From Halomonas sp. CUBES01 (GTDB taxonomy: Bacteria; Pseudomonadota; Gammaproteobacteria; Pseudomonadales; Halomonadaceae), in the NCBI RefSeq assembly GCF_020991005.1, contig NZ_JAJLLW010000001.1, positions 372,001 to 436,000 of the forward strand: a stretch of DNA of 64,000 bases. Reading direction: 5' to 3'. The notes under the pieces were generated by a model. It searched no databases, was not told the origin of the DNA, and saw nothing but the letters and a program-made list of their open reading frames with translations. A program made the translations under genes and the position numbers. Positions 51,817-60,303 of the stretch are shown piece by piece; the first letter of the stretch is position 1; each line of letters opens with the position of its first letter.

Positions 51817-53009
51817 GCCTGCCGGCAAGCACCGATGTGGCTATCCTGGGCGCGGGGTTGGCGGGCCTGAGTATTGCCACTTGGCTGGATGACCTGCTGC
51901 CTGCCCAAGACAAGGCGCCACGGGTTGACCTTCTCGAATCCCGTCTCACGGATGCGCCTGACCGCACCTGGTGTTTCTGGGATCACCGACCGCACCCGTT
52001 CCGCGAGATGATCAGCCACCGCTGGCCGCGCTGGTGCTTTCATTCCACCGACCAGCGGGTTGACCGTGAAGATCATGAGGCCGGTTACGCCATGCTGTCG
52101 TCGGGTGACGTCCGGCAAAAAGCCTATGGCGTTATCGCCGGGCGCGACGAGTTTCATCTCCGGCGTGGTGTTGACGTCAGCCAGGTGGTGGCTCAACCGT
52201 CAGGCATGAGGGTTGACACGTCCCGGGGCAGCATCGAGGCTCAGGTGGTGATCGATACCCGCCCGCCGCCTCCGGAGGCTTTATCCGCTCAGCAGGGCGT
52301 ATGGCAGGTGTTTCACGGGGTCGACATTCGCCTCGCCGATCACGGCTACGACCTGTCAACGGCCAGGCTCATGGATTTCCAGTCAGGCTCGACAGGCGTC
52401 GAGTTTGTCTATCTGTTGCCGCTGGACGCGGATCGGCTGCTGGTGGAGTGGACGTGTTTCCATGCCGATTATCGTGACCCCGCCTGTCAGGCGCTGATGT
52501 CGCCGGATCAGGTACCGCCACCGTTGCGCCAGTGGCTGAATACGCACCTTGGCGACAGGTGGCAAGTCGAGCGCCACGAGACCGGTTGTTTGCCGATGAT
52601 GCCCGTCCAGCCGCCGCGTTCCGGCAGTCGCTACCTGTCCGCGGGTATACGCGGTGGATGGATGCGCCCAGCCACCGGCTACATGTTTGTCAGCTGCCAG
52701 CGGGGGGCCGCCAATGTCGCCAGTCAGTTGCTGAAAGCGCATCGCTCCGGTCAGTGGCAGCTGACGGCGCCAGACTTGCGATCACCGCTGCTTGAGTGGA
52801 TGGATGGCGTGTTCTTGAACGCCATGCGCCGCCATCCCGACCGAGCTGCCCACTGGTTCATGGCGCTGTTTGCAGCGACGAACGCCGCTCAGCAGCGTCG
52901 CTTTCTGAGCGATGAGCCCTCGCTTGCCGACCTGCTGGTGATCATGCGGGCGTTGCCCGCGCGGCCTTTTCTGGCCGCCGCCATGCGACGCCTGGCAAGG
53001 GTGACATAA
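51813..53009 (+). CDS. crtY: Lycopene beta-cyclase
   Basis: A 398-residue CrtY-type cyclase. DVAILGAGLAGLSIATWL is the dinucleotide fold and DRTWCFWD a family hallmark; GIRGGWMRPATGYMF follows later. It cyclises lycopene to beta-carotene. The ATG at 51813 overlaps the crtB stop (ATGA); the frame is open further upstream within crtB but that part is not coding. Length is typical. Confidence 0.95.
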   Translation: MSLPASTDVAILGAGLAGLSIATWLDDLLPAQDKAPRVDLLESRLTDAPDRTWCFWDHRPHPFREMISHRWPRWCFHSTDQRVDREDHEAGYAMLSSGDVRQKAYGVIAGRDEFHLRRGVDVSQVVAQPSGMRVDTSRGSIEAQVVIDTRPPPPEALSAQQGVWQVFHGVDIRLADHGYDLSTARLMDFQSGSTGVEFVYLLPLDADRLLVEWTCFHADYRDPACQALMSPDQVPPPLRQWLNTHLGDRWQVERHETGCLPMMPVQPPRSGSRYLSAGIRGGWMRPATGYMFVSCQRGAANVASQLLKAHRSGQWQLTAPDLRSPLLEWMDGVFLNAMRRHPDRAAHWFMALFAATNAAQQRRFLSDEPSLADLLVIMRALPARPFLAAAMRRLARVT

Positions 53010-53058
53010 GCGCCAGGCGTCGTTCTCACCTTCTTCATGACAGCGAAAGAGAGGCGTC

Positions 53059-53994
53059 ATGCACACCATCGCGTTCCTGCGCGCACAGCGTCACTGGCGC
53101 ATGATGATCCTGACCGCTCTGGCGCTTGGTGCCATGGGGCCCTGGCTGCCTGCCCTGGATCTTGAACGCCAATTCTGGATCGTGCTGATACCTGTTGCGC
53201 TGTTTGGCATGTCCCACGGCGGCGCGGATCCGCTGATCATCACCTCGCTCAAGACGGCGCATGGGCGCAGTACGCTGCTGTTCCTGAGCGGCTATGTTGC
53301 GCTGATGGCGCTGGCGGTGGCGTTCATTCTGTGGCAACCGTCCTGGGCGCTGATCGGCTTTCTGTGGCTGTCTGTCTGGCACTTTGCCAGCACGGATCAT
53401 GAGTTCATGCCGGATGGCGCATCGCGATTGGCGGGATGGTTGAGCGGCAGCCTGGCGATTATCGGGCCCATGGTGGGATACCCCGATCAGGTCGCGACGC
53501 TGTTTGGCTGGCTGTTGCTACGTGAGCCCGCCAGCCTGCTGACGGTGGTGTCCGTTGCCGGAAAAGTCCTCTTGACGGCCTGGGTCATCGGCCTGGTGAT
53601 CGGCTACAGGCGCTCGCCGCGCACTGCCCGCGGGCGCATGCTGGTCGAGCTGAGCGTCCTTGCGTCGGCGATGATATTACTGCCGCCTCTGCTCGCTTTC
53701 GCGTTTTACTTCTGCTGTGTGCACAGCGTGCGGCATTTCTTGCTGTTAATGGCCTCGGCGCAAGACACCCAGCTCGCGTTTGGCATGCAAGCGCTAGCGC
53801 GACACGCGGCCCCCGCCACCCTTGGCGCCCTCCTGTTGGGCCTGCTGGTGTGGCTGGGTATGCGCTATTGGCAGCCCGGCGGCGACATGGCGTGGCTGGC
53901 AGATGGTGTCACAGTGGTGTTTTGGGGGTTGGCCGTACTGACGGTGCCCCATTCGTTGATGGTCGCGTGGTGGCTAAGGTGGCAGAGGGCATGA
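53059..53994 (+). CDS. blh: Beta-carotene 15,15'-dioxygenase (Brp/Blh)
   Basis: A 311-residue membrane protein of the Brp/Blh family with about eight helices. The iron-binding histidines appear in MSHGGADP, WHFASTDHEF and CVHSVRHF, plus a C-terminal VPHSLMVAWW. It cleaves beta-carotene into two molecules of retinal, the rhodopsin chromophore. It follows crtY by 49 bases and completes the rhodopsin-retinal set. An AGAGAGG site precedes the ATG. Confidence 0.95.
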   Translation: MHTIAFLRAQRHWRMMILTALALGAMGPWLPALDLERQFWIVLIPVALFGMSHGGADPLIITSLKTAHGRSTLLFLSGYVALMALAVAFILWQPSWALIGFLWLSVWHFASTDHEFMPDGASRLAGWLSGSLAIIGPMVGYPDQVATLFGWLLLREPASLLTVVSVAGKVLLTAWVIGLVIGYRRSPRTARGRMLVELSVLASAMILLPPLLAFAFYFCCVHSVRHFLLLMASAQDTQLAFGMQALARHAAPATLGALLLGLLVWLGMRYWQPGGDMAWLADGVTVVFWGLAVLTVPHSLMVAWWLRWQRA

Positions 53995-54131
53995 AGCTGA
54001 ACGGCGCTTGATAATATTGCCGCCAAACGCGCCGGCCGTGATCGTGTTGTGTTGGCGGATACGAACCGGGGAATACACGCCGCCATCGAATGAGCGGCGC
54101 GATGGTTTAAGCAAGGCCTGTTTCCGGCAGC

Positions 54132-54731
54132 TTAAACAGGCAGATCGTCCACGTTATCCACAACGGCGGCGTAAAGATCCCGTGTTGAGGCCAGCGCCCC
54201 CTCGTGAACCGCCTGGGCCGAGAGTGCCTTGCCGTTATCTGCCTGCAGCGCTCGGGTTGCCGTCGCGCTGGCTACCACCGTCACATCAAAGCCCAGATTG
54301 AACGCGCCGTGGGCGGTCGAGTTGACGCACATGTGGGTCATGAAGCCCGCCAGCACCAGCTTTTTGCAGCCCATCTGCTTCAATTGCGCTTCAAGGTCAG
54401 TCTGGACGAAGGCGTTGGGAAACTGCTTGGTGATGACCGGCTCATCGTTCATCGGCTTCACGATATCGGCAATCTGGCCGATCGGCGCCTTGATGTCGTA
54501 GGGCGTGCCTTCGCCGGTGTCGTGTTGAATATGAATAACGGGAATACCGGCCTGCCGCGCTTTTTCGAGCAGCTTCTGGGCCTCCAGCAGCGCGTCTTCG
54601 ACGCCTTCTAACTGCATCACCCCTTCGCGATAGGTGTTCTGGCAGTCGATAAGGACTAATGCCGATTCTGACAGCTTATTGGGAGTGTGCTCGAGCCCTA
54701 ACAGCTCGCGCAGCGTGACGGATGTGGTCAT
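54132..54731 (-). CDS. Isochorismatase-like cysteine hydrolase
   Basis: A 199-residue protein with the catalytic triad Asp29 (LVLIDCQNTY), Lys102 (VITKQFPNAF) and Cys135 (MTHMCVNST). The fold is that of cysteine hydrolases such as nicotinamidase and isochorismatase. The substrate is not evident. CAGGAG precedes the ATG. It is convergent with the blh gene, 137 bases away. Confidence 0.88.
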   Translation of the reverse strand: MTTSVTLRELLGLEHTPNKLSESALVLIDCQNTYREGVMQLEGVEDALLEAQKLLEKARQAGIPVIHIQHDTGEGTPYDIKAPIGQIADIVKPMNDEPVITKQFPNAFVQTDLEAQLKQMGCKKLVLAGFMTHMCVNSTAHGAFNLGFDVTVVASATATRALQADNGKALSAQAVHEGALASTRDLYAAVVDNVDDLPV

Positions 54732-54975
54732 TGATGGCTCCTGTTGTTCATTAACGGTCTGATAGCTAACGCAGAGTTACCATGTCGAGCGCGTCAGGCG
54801 CTGTCGCCGATGTAACGGATGCCATCGACAGCCTGGGCGGGTGATCGCATGGTGTGTGCTTTGCGTGAACTGAGCACACACCGCCAGCATCGATGTTTGC
54901 TCATAGTAGTAATGGGAGCTAGGCTTGTACAGGTTATGTAATACTTAAAGTTTTATTCAACAGGAGGTTGACGCT

Positions 54976-55464
54976 ATGTCCAGCCCTGAACATAAGCAGA
55001 AAATATGGAAGATGATCAAAGACATCAAGGTCGGCATGCTGGTGACGCTGGATGGTGAGATGCCCCGCGCGCGGCCGATGCATCTGGTGCAGGATGCCTA
55101 TGACGGCACCCTGTGGTTCTTCACCCGGCGCAGTGCCGAGAAAGTCACCGAAACCGAGCAGGATCACGACGTATGCCTGAGTTTTTCCGATCAGGAAGAA
55201 GGGGTCTATGTGTCGCTGTCCGGCAAGGCTAACCTGACCGATAACCGCGAGCTGATCGACAGGTACTGGAATCCCTTCATCGCCGCTTGGTTCCCGGAAG
55301 GCAAGGACGACCCCGACGTGGCACTGCTGGAAGTCAAGGTGCAGATGGGGGAACACTGGAAAGCCAAGGAGAGCAAGGCGTTCCAGCTGTATGAAGTGGC
55401 CAAGGCCAACGTCAAGAAAGGCACCACCCCGGATCTGGGCGAAAACGAGAAGTTTGGTGGCTAG
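54976..55464 (+). CDS. PNPOx-fold general stress protein 26-like
   Basis: A 162-residue protein with the split-barrel flavin-binding fold: VGMLVTLDGEMPRARPM, ALWFFTRRSAEKV-like segment TLWFFTRRSAEKVTE, and VSLSGKANLTDNRELID. General stress protein 26 relatives bind FMN or F420-like cofactors and are induced by stress. CAGGAGG precedes the ATG. It stands alone. Confidence 0.85.
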   Translation: MSSPEHKQKIWKMIKDIKVGMLVTLDGEMPRARPMHLVQDAYDGTLWFFTRRSAEKVTETEQDHDVCLSFSDQEEGVYVSLSGKANLTDNRELIDRYWNPFIAAWFPEGKDDPDVALLEVKVQMGEHWKAKESKAFQLYEVAKANVKKGTTPDLGENEKFGG

Positions 55465-55560
55465 GCCGCGAACAGCGCACTCATAAACGTGAGTACGCAA
55501 TACGCAAACGGCCACTACAAGCAGTACACGACGGGCGGCAACCTAGCCGCCCGCTTGACG

Positions 55561-56730
55561 TCAAAGTTTGACGGTGGGGTCGCCAAAGCCCTGCGGCACG
55601 TACAGATTGTGCTCGCCCAAGTTGCGGGTATCCGTTTCCCCGCAGAGCGCCATGGTGGTGTCCAGTTCCTTGTGGATGATTTCCAGCGCGCGCGTAACGC
55701 CCGCCTCCCCGGCAGCACCCAGCCCATAGGTATAGGCCCGGCCGATGTAGGTGCCCTTGGCGCCCAGCGCCAGCGCCTTGAGCACATCCTGCCCTGAACG
55801 AATGCCCGAATCGAGATGCACTTCCACGTCATCGCCCACGGCGTCCATGATAGCCGGCAGCATGCGGATGGAGCTGACCGCGCCGTCAAGCTGGCGCCCG
55901 CCGTGGTTGGAAACGATGATTGCATCGGCGCCGATCTCGACGGCACGTCGGGCGTCCTCGGGCGCCATGATGCCCTTGACGATCAGCTTGCCGCCCCACC
56001 ATTCCTTGAACTGGGCAATACGCTTCCAATCCAGCGAAACGTCGAACGCTTCCGCGGTCCAGGCGGACAGCGACGACGGGTCGGTCACGCCCTTGGCATG
56101 GCCGACGATGTTACCGAACGAGCGCCGCTTGGTGCGCAGCATTTCGAGCCCCCAGGGCACCTTGGTCGCCATGTTGGCAATCGAACGGGGAGTCAGCTTG
56201 GGGGGCGCTGACAGCCCGTTCTTGATGTCTTTGTGGCGCTGCCCCAGCACCTGAAGATCCACCGTGACCACGATGGCCGAGCAGTTGACCGCCTTGGCGC
56301 GTTCGAACAGCCGGCGCATGAAGTCGTCATCTTTCAGCGTGTAAACCTGGAACCAGAAAGGCTTGGTGGTGTGCTCGGCCACGTCTTCGATCGAGCAGAT
56401 CGACATGGTGGAAAGCGTGTAGGGGACGCCAAACTTCTCGGCCGCCCGCGCGGCCTTGATCTCACCATCGGCCGACTGCATGCCGGTCAAACCCACCGGC
56501 GCGAGGGCCACCGGCATGGATACGTCTTCACCAATCATCTGGCGGCGCGTCGTGCGCCCCGACATGTCAACGGCCACCCGCTGCTTGAGGTGGATATGCT
56601 GGAAGTCACTGGTGTTTTCGCGAAACGTCTGCTCTGTCCAGCTGCCCGACTCAGCGTAGTCATAGAACATCTTGGGAGTCCGCCGGACATAATGACGACG
56701 GAGATCTTCGATATTGGTATAAACCGGCAT
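55561..56730 (-). CDS. FMN-dependent alpha-hydroxy acid dehydrogenase (LldD-like)
   Basis: A 389-residue TIM-barrel flavoenzyme. DYAESGSWTEQTFREN, the FMN-contacting TVDLQVLGQRHKDIKNG, and the active-site SNHGGRQLDGA are all present. Members oxidise L-lactate, mandelate or glycolate, passing electrons to quinone or oxygen. The ATG at 56730 has CAGGAG upstream; a longer start at 56868 crosses the intergenic region. L-lactate is a likely but unproven substrate. A terminator-like hairpin lies upstream at 56914-56957. Confidence 0.87.
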   Translation of the reverse strand: MPVYTNIEDLRRHYVRRTPKMFYDYAESGSWTEQTFRENTSDFQHIHLKQRVAVDMSGRTTRRQMIGEDVSMPVALAPVGLTGMQSADGEIKAARAAEKFGVPYTLSTMSICSIEDVAEHTTKPFWFQVYTLKDDDFMRRLFERAKAVNCSAIVVTVDLQVLGQRHKDIKNGLSAPPKLTPRSIANMATKVPWGLEMLRTKRRSFGNIVGHAKGVTDPSSLSAWTAEAFDVSLDWKRIAQFKEWWGGKLIVKGIMAPEDARRAVEIGADAIIVSNHGGRQLDGAVSSIRMLPAIMDAVGDDVEVHLDSGIRSGQDVLKALALGAKGTYIGRAYTYGLGAAGEAGVTRALEIIHKELDTTMALCGETDTRNLGEHNLYVPQGFGDPTVKL

Positions 56731-56916
56731 AGTGGCTCCTGTGACGTGTGAGGAAGGCAGCGGAGGGCAGGTAGCAATATGGTTTTTAGAGGGCCTACTG
56801 CCAATGACTTTTTTAACAGAATACCACCGTAAGTACACAATCCGGCCAGAAAAATTAAACGGCGACAATGGGTCGCGTCTGGGAACCGGCCGTTTAAGGC
56901 TTGTCCCTACGCGTTG

Positions 56917-56955
56917 AAAAAGGGCCGTTTCCTAAATAGAAACGGCCCCTTTTTA
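56917..56955. terminator. Terminator hairpin between minus-strand genes
   Basis: AAAAAGGGCCGTTT on the left pairs with AAACGGCCCCTTTTT on the right around a short loop, one base bulged, followed by a T-rich tract on the plus strand and A-rich before it. It lies just downstream of the ATP-grasp gene (minus strand) and can also act on the plus strand. Confidence 0.75.
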
Positions 56956-56983
56956 GTTTAGTTAGCGCTGTTGCGTTACTGCA

Positions 56984-58291
56984 CTAGACGTAGAAGTCGA
57001 GGTCTTCCTGGGCCTTGAGCAGGTCACGCATTTTGATGGGATCGTCACCAAAGAAGAAGACGAGGCCCCAGTGCGTCCCGTAGGCCGAGCGGTCGGGAAC
57101 GGTTTCTTCCGTTGGCGCAACCAGTTCGTGGGACTCGAAGTAGGGGTGGTCGACACACTCCGGCGGCATTTCCAGCTTGCTGACCACGCGACGGCGAGGG
57201 TACACGCCGAAGCAGCCCGCATAACCTTTTGCGTCCTCCACCTCCTTGGGGAAGAACGCCGCCACTTCCTCTTTGGTGCTCTTGGGATCGAACACCAGCA
57301 TCGAGGCTTGATAGGCATTGAACCCGTAGGCTCTCTCGATCAGTTCGAAGGCCTTGAAGCCGGGCGGACGGTAGGCCACTTCGCCAAAGTACATCTCACC
57401 GTCGGCGGTTACGAAGTACTCGGGGTGGATCAGGCCGAACTGGATATCAAACGTCTTGATCAACAGCTCAATCTGCTTGGTGATCGCGTTACGCCAGCTC
57501 TCTAGCTCCTGGGTAGCGGGCACGAAGACCGAATAACCCAGCGTCACGTATTCCGAAATGTTGAGGAATTGGATCTTGCCATCGTGGATCCAGGCTTCAA
57601 CCGCAAACTCCCAGCCGCTCAAGTGGCTTTCCATCAGCAGCGGGTATTCCTCGTCGGGAATATGGTCGATTTCTTCTAACGTGCGGATCATGCGGTGGCC
57701 AAGGCAGCCTGCCTTGTCGAATGCCTTGACGTGAATCGGATCATCCGGGTCACCGTCCAGCTTGAGCAGCGTCTGGTTGACGCGCTTCATGAAGCGCACG
57801 ATGTCTTCCTTCTCGTGAGCTTCTTCAAAAATCCCTACGCGAATACCGCCAAGCTGGGCACGCCGCTTCATCAATGCCTTGTCACGGAACAGGATGGACT
57901 GGCCGTACATGCGGGGACTGTCGAGGAGTACAGAGTTGATGGCGCCCGACCATTCAACGGTTTCCTCGAAGAGCGGGATGGCTACATCAACCCCTTCGGC
58001 CTTCAACCGCTCGGCAATTTCCATGGACCGGTCATTTAGTCGAATAAAGTCCCATGGAATAAACGGGATATTGTTGGCGGTGCAGAAATCCTCTGCCCAT
58101 TCGGGCGCCACCACCACATAGCGGCGGTCGAACGTTTGCGCCGCCTTGATCGCATTCACGCTCCAGCCAAGCAGCGCGATGTACCCCTTGTTGGGATCCT
58201 TGGGCGTCTCGGTGCCCTTGACGGAGTCCATTTCCGGGTCGCGCCAAGCGGCAACGGCCTCGGGTAACTGCTTCTCTGATCGTATCGACAT
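56984..58291 (-). CDS. ATP-grasp domain protein
   Basis: A 435-residue cytosolic ATP-grasp enzyme. The N-terminal part includes YIALLGWSVNAIKAAQTF; the core includes IHVKAFDKAGCLGHRMI, GWEFAVEAWIHDGKIQFLNISEY and GLIHPEYFVTADGEMYFGEVAYRPPG, where the Glu residues bind magnesium. It resembles carnosine-synthase-like ligases that join an amino acid to another carboxylate, but the substrate is unknown. It is not closely related to the other ATP-grasp gene at 32460. AAGGAG precedes the ATG. It stands alone. Confidence 0.82.
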   Translation of the reverse strand: MSIRSEKQLPEAVAAWRDPEMDSVKGTETPKDPNKGYIALLGWSVNAIKAAQTFDRRYVVVAPEWAEDFCTANNIPFIPWDFIRLNDRSMEIAERLKAEGVDVAIPLFEETVEWSGAINSVLLDSPRMYGQSILFRDKALMKRRAQLGGIRVGIFEEAHEKEDIVRFMKRVNQTLLKLDGDPDDPIHVKAFDKAGCLGHRMIRTLEEIDHIPDEEYPLLMESHLSGWEFAVEAWIHDGKIQFLNISEYVTLGYSVFVPATQELESWRNAITKQIELLIKTFDIQFGLIHPEYFVTADGEMYFGEVAYRPPGFKAFELIERAYGFNAYQASMLVFDPKSTKEEVAAFFPKEVEDAKGYAGCFGVYPRRRVVSKLEMPPECVDHPYFESHELVAPTEETVPDRSAYGTHWGLVFFFGDDPIKMRDLLKAQEDLDFYV

Positions 58292-58555
58292 TCGACATTC
58301 TCCTTGCTGGTTAACCTAGTCTGACGGCGCCTACGTTGGAGCGCACCCGGTGAACTGAGCCACTACAGTGTTTATTCAGACGCGGTTGAGTAAGCCAGCG
58401 CTAGGGAAGCTCTAAGCGCACCCCATCCTTTATCCAAGCTAGTCGACTAGGTTATAAATGGCAACTTGGTTGTAAGGCTTCTGGCCAACGGCTGTATAAG
58501 TTTTATCGCAACCATGGGTGAGTGACATCAGCGACGCATCGGTGCCCGAAGTGGC

Positions 58556-58969
58556 TTAGGGCGTCACCTTGCCGCGCAGATGTTTGGTTTTGCCCTTGCG
58601 GGTTTTGGCGTCCACACGTTTGCGCTTGGCGGAGCGGGTGGGTTTTGTCGGTTTGCGGGTTTTTTGCTGCTTGACCGCTTCGCGAATCAGCTCCCGCAGG
58701 CGCGCCAGGGCATCCTCGCGGTTATGTTCCTGGGTGCGAAAGCGCTGTGCCTTGATGATGACCACGCCTTCCTGGGTGATGCGTTGATCCGTCAGCGCCA
58801 GCAGCCGTTCCTTGTAGAAAGGTGGCAGGCTGGAGTCTTGAATATCGAAGCGCAGATGGATGGCGGACGCCACCTTGTTGACGTTCTGACCGCCTGCTCC
58901 CTGGGCGCGGATGGGGTGCAGCTCGATCTCCCCGTCGGCAAGTTCCACCGTGTTGGAAATACGCAGCAT
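58556..58969 (-). CDS. arfB: Alternative ribosome-rescue factor, peptidyl-tRNA hydrolase ArfB
   Basis: A 137-residue release-factor-like protein. The catalytic Gly26-Gly27-Gln28 sits in RAQGAGGQNVNKVASAIHLRFD. The C-terminal tail from about residue 105 is very rich in Lys and Arg and inserts in the mRNA channel of stalled ribosomes. It hydrolyses peptidyl-tRNA on non-stop ribosomes. The ATG at 58969 has AAGGAG upstream; a longer frame to 59086 is unsupported. Confidence 0.94.
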   Translation of the reverse strand: MLRISNTVELADGEIELHPIRAQGAGGQNVNKVASAIHLRFDIQDSSLPPFYKERLLALTDQRITQEGVVIIKAQRFRTQEHNREDALARLRELIREAVKQQKTRKPTKPTRSAKRKRVDAKTRKGKTKHLRGKVTP

Positions 58970-59222
58970 AGGGCTCCTTGGGGGTGATAAGTAACGCCAT
59001 GCGTTGCGCGAAGCCTTGGCCTGAGCGCTTCGCTGCGCCAGCGCTGTCGATAATGTCACCCAGTCTAGCATGCCGACGATGGGCATTAAGAATGCGCAAC
59101 GCGAATGGCCATCAACCCCAGTTAAATGTTAGCCTGCTACTTTTTCTCATGTCTGGAAAGCTCATGTCGAGAAAGTAGGGATTTGTTTATAGTGAGCAGG
59201 ACTTTTTGAAAGGGAGTGCCCG

Positions 59223-59954
59223 ATGAACGACGTCATCAAGCTGTTAACGTCTCACCGTTCGATTCGCAAATTTGCCGCGCGCGAGTTGCCGGAAGGCCTG
59301 CTCGATACGCTGATCGAGGCGGGTCAGTCAGCGGCGACGTCGAGTCATATCCAGGCCTATAGCGTTATCCGCGTCACGCTGCCGTCATCCCGCGACCAGT
59401 TGGTAGCGCTCACCGGTGGCCAGCAATACGTGGCGAACTGCAGTGAGTTTCTGGTGTTCTGTGCGGACATGAAGCGGCCGCTGGAGGCCGCGGCACGCAC
59501 TGGCGAAGACGTGGTCAGCGGCATGACCGAGCAGCTGTTGGTGGCGACGGTGGATGTTGCTCTGATGGCACAGAACGTGGCGATCGCGGCCGAATCGGAA
59601 GGGCTAGGTATCTGCTACATTGGCGGTATCCGCAATAACCCCCAGGCCGTGAGTGAGCTGCTGGATCTGCCCAAGCATGTCTACCCGGTCTTTGGCATGT
59701 GCATTGGCTATCCGGCGCACGAGCCCGAAATCAAGCCACGCCTGCCGGTTAGCGCGGTATTGAAGACAGATCGCTATGGCGACGACGAAGCCCAGGTGGC
59801 CGACTTCGACAGCACCATGCACGGCTACTACCAGTCGCGCAAAGGGGGCAACAAGGATGCCAACTGGTCACAGAATCTAACGCCGCTGTTCAATCAGAAG
59901 CTGCGCCCGCATATGCGTGACTTTCTTGTCGAGAAAGGCTTTACGATGAAGTGA
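59223..59954 (+). CDS. Oxygen-insensitive NADPH nitroreductase, NfsA-like
   Basis: A 243-residue flavin nitroreductase. LLTSHRSIRKF is the conserved start, QSAATSSHIQAYSVIRV and GLGICYIGGIRNN bind FMN, and the long C-terminal part fits the NfsA/FRP branch. It reduces nitro compounds and quinones using NADPH in the cytosol. AAAGGGAG precedes the ATG. A hairpin terminator follows at 59987. Confidence 0.9.
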   Translation: MNDVIKLLTSHRSIRKFAARELPEGLLDTLIEAGQSAATSSHIQAYSVIRVTLPSSRDQLVALTGGQQYVANCSEFLVFCADMKRPLEAAARTGEDVVSGMTEQLLVATVDVALMAQNVAIAAESEGLGICYIGGIRNNPQAVSELLDLPKHVYPVFGMCIGYPAHEPEIKPRLPVSAVLKTDRYGDDEAQVADFDSTMHGYYQSRKGGNKDANWSQNLTPLFNQKLRPHMRDFLVEKGFTMK

Positions 59955-59986
59955 GACCACGTCAGCCATAGGCATACTCATGCATC

Positions 59987-60010
59987 AGCCCGCGAGCCCT
60001 CGCGGGCTTT
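59987..60010 (+). terminator. Terminator after the nitroreductase gene
   Basis: AGCCCGCGAG (59987-59996) pairs perfectly with CTCGCGGGCT (59999-60008) with a two-base loop register, followed by TT. It lies 33 bases after the stop. Confidence 0.75.
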
Positions 60011-60303
60011 GATTGATGGCGACCACGCCCGCCCCGAGAACGGCTCTCCCAGGCAAGCAGACGCCCGGCCATCGCCCTGCGGATGTGCTTCGGGTGCGAC
60101 ATTCAGCGTTTCATTTGCGACGTCATTATTAATTTTATGCGCCAGCTTTGTCGCTATCCGCCCAATTTGTGCCAATATACGACGAAAGCGCCATGACCCC
60201 TCCGCGAGATGTTTATCTCGGCGGGGGGAACTACTATAGACGCCAGCGACACCTATACGAATAAGAAAAACGCATCAAGTACGGGTGACGGAAGGTAAAA
60301 CCG
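60011..60303 (+). promoter_or_regulatory. gbdR upstream region with hairpin in the leader
   Basis: This 293-base stretch upstream of gbdR contains no gene. An A/T-rich segment at 60115-60140 may hold the promoter. At 60197-60227 CCCC..GAGAT and ATCTC..GGGG form a bulged hairpin that would lie in the 5' untranslated region if transcription begins upstream of it. GGAAGG at 60290-60295 is the ribosome-binding site. Confidence 0.5.
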
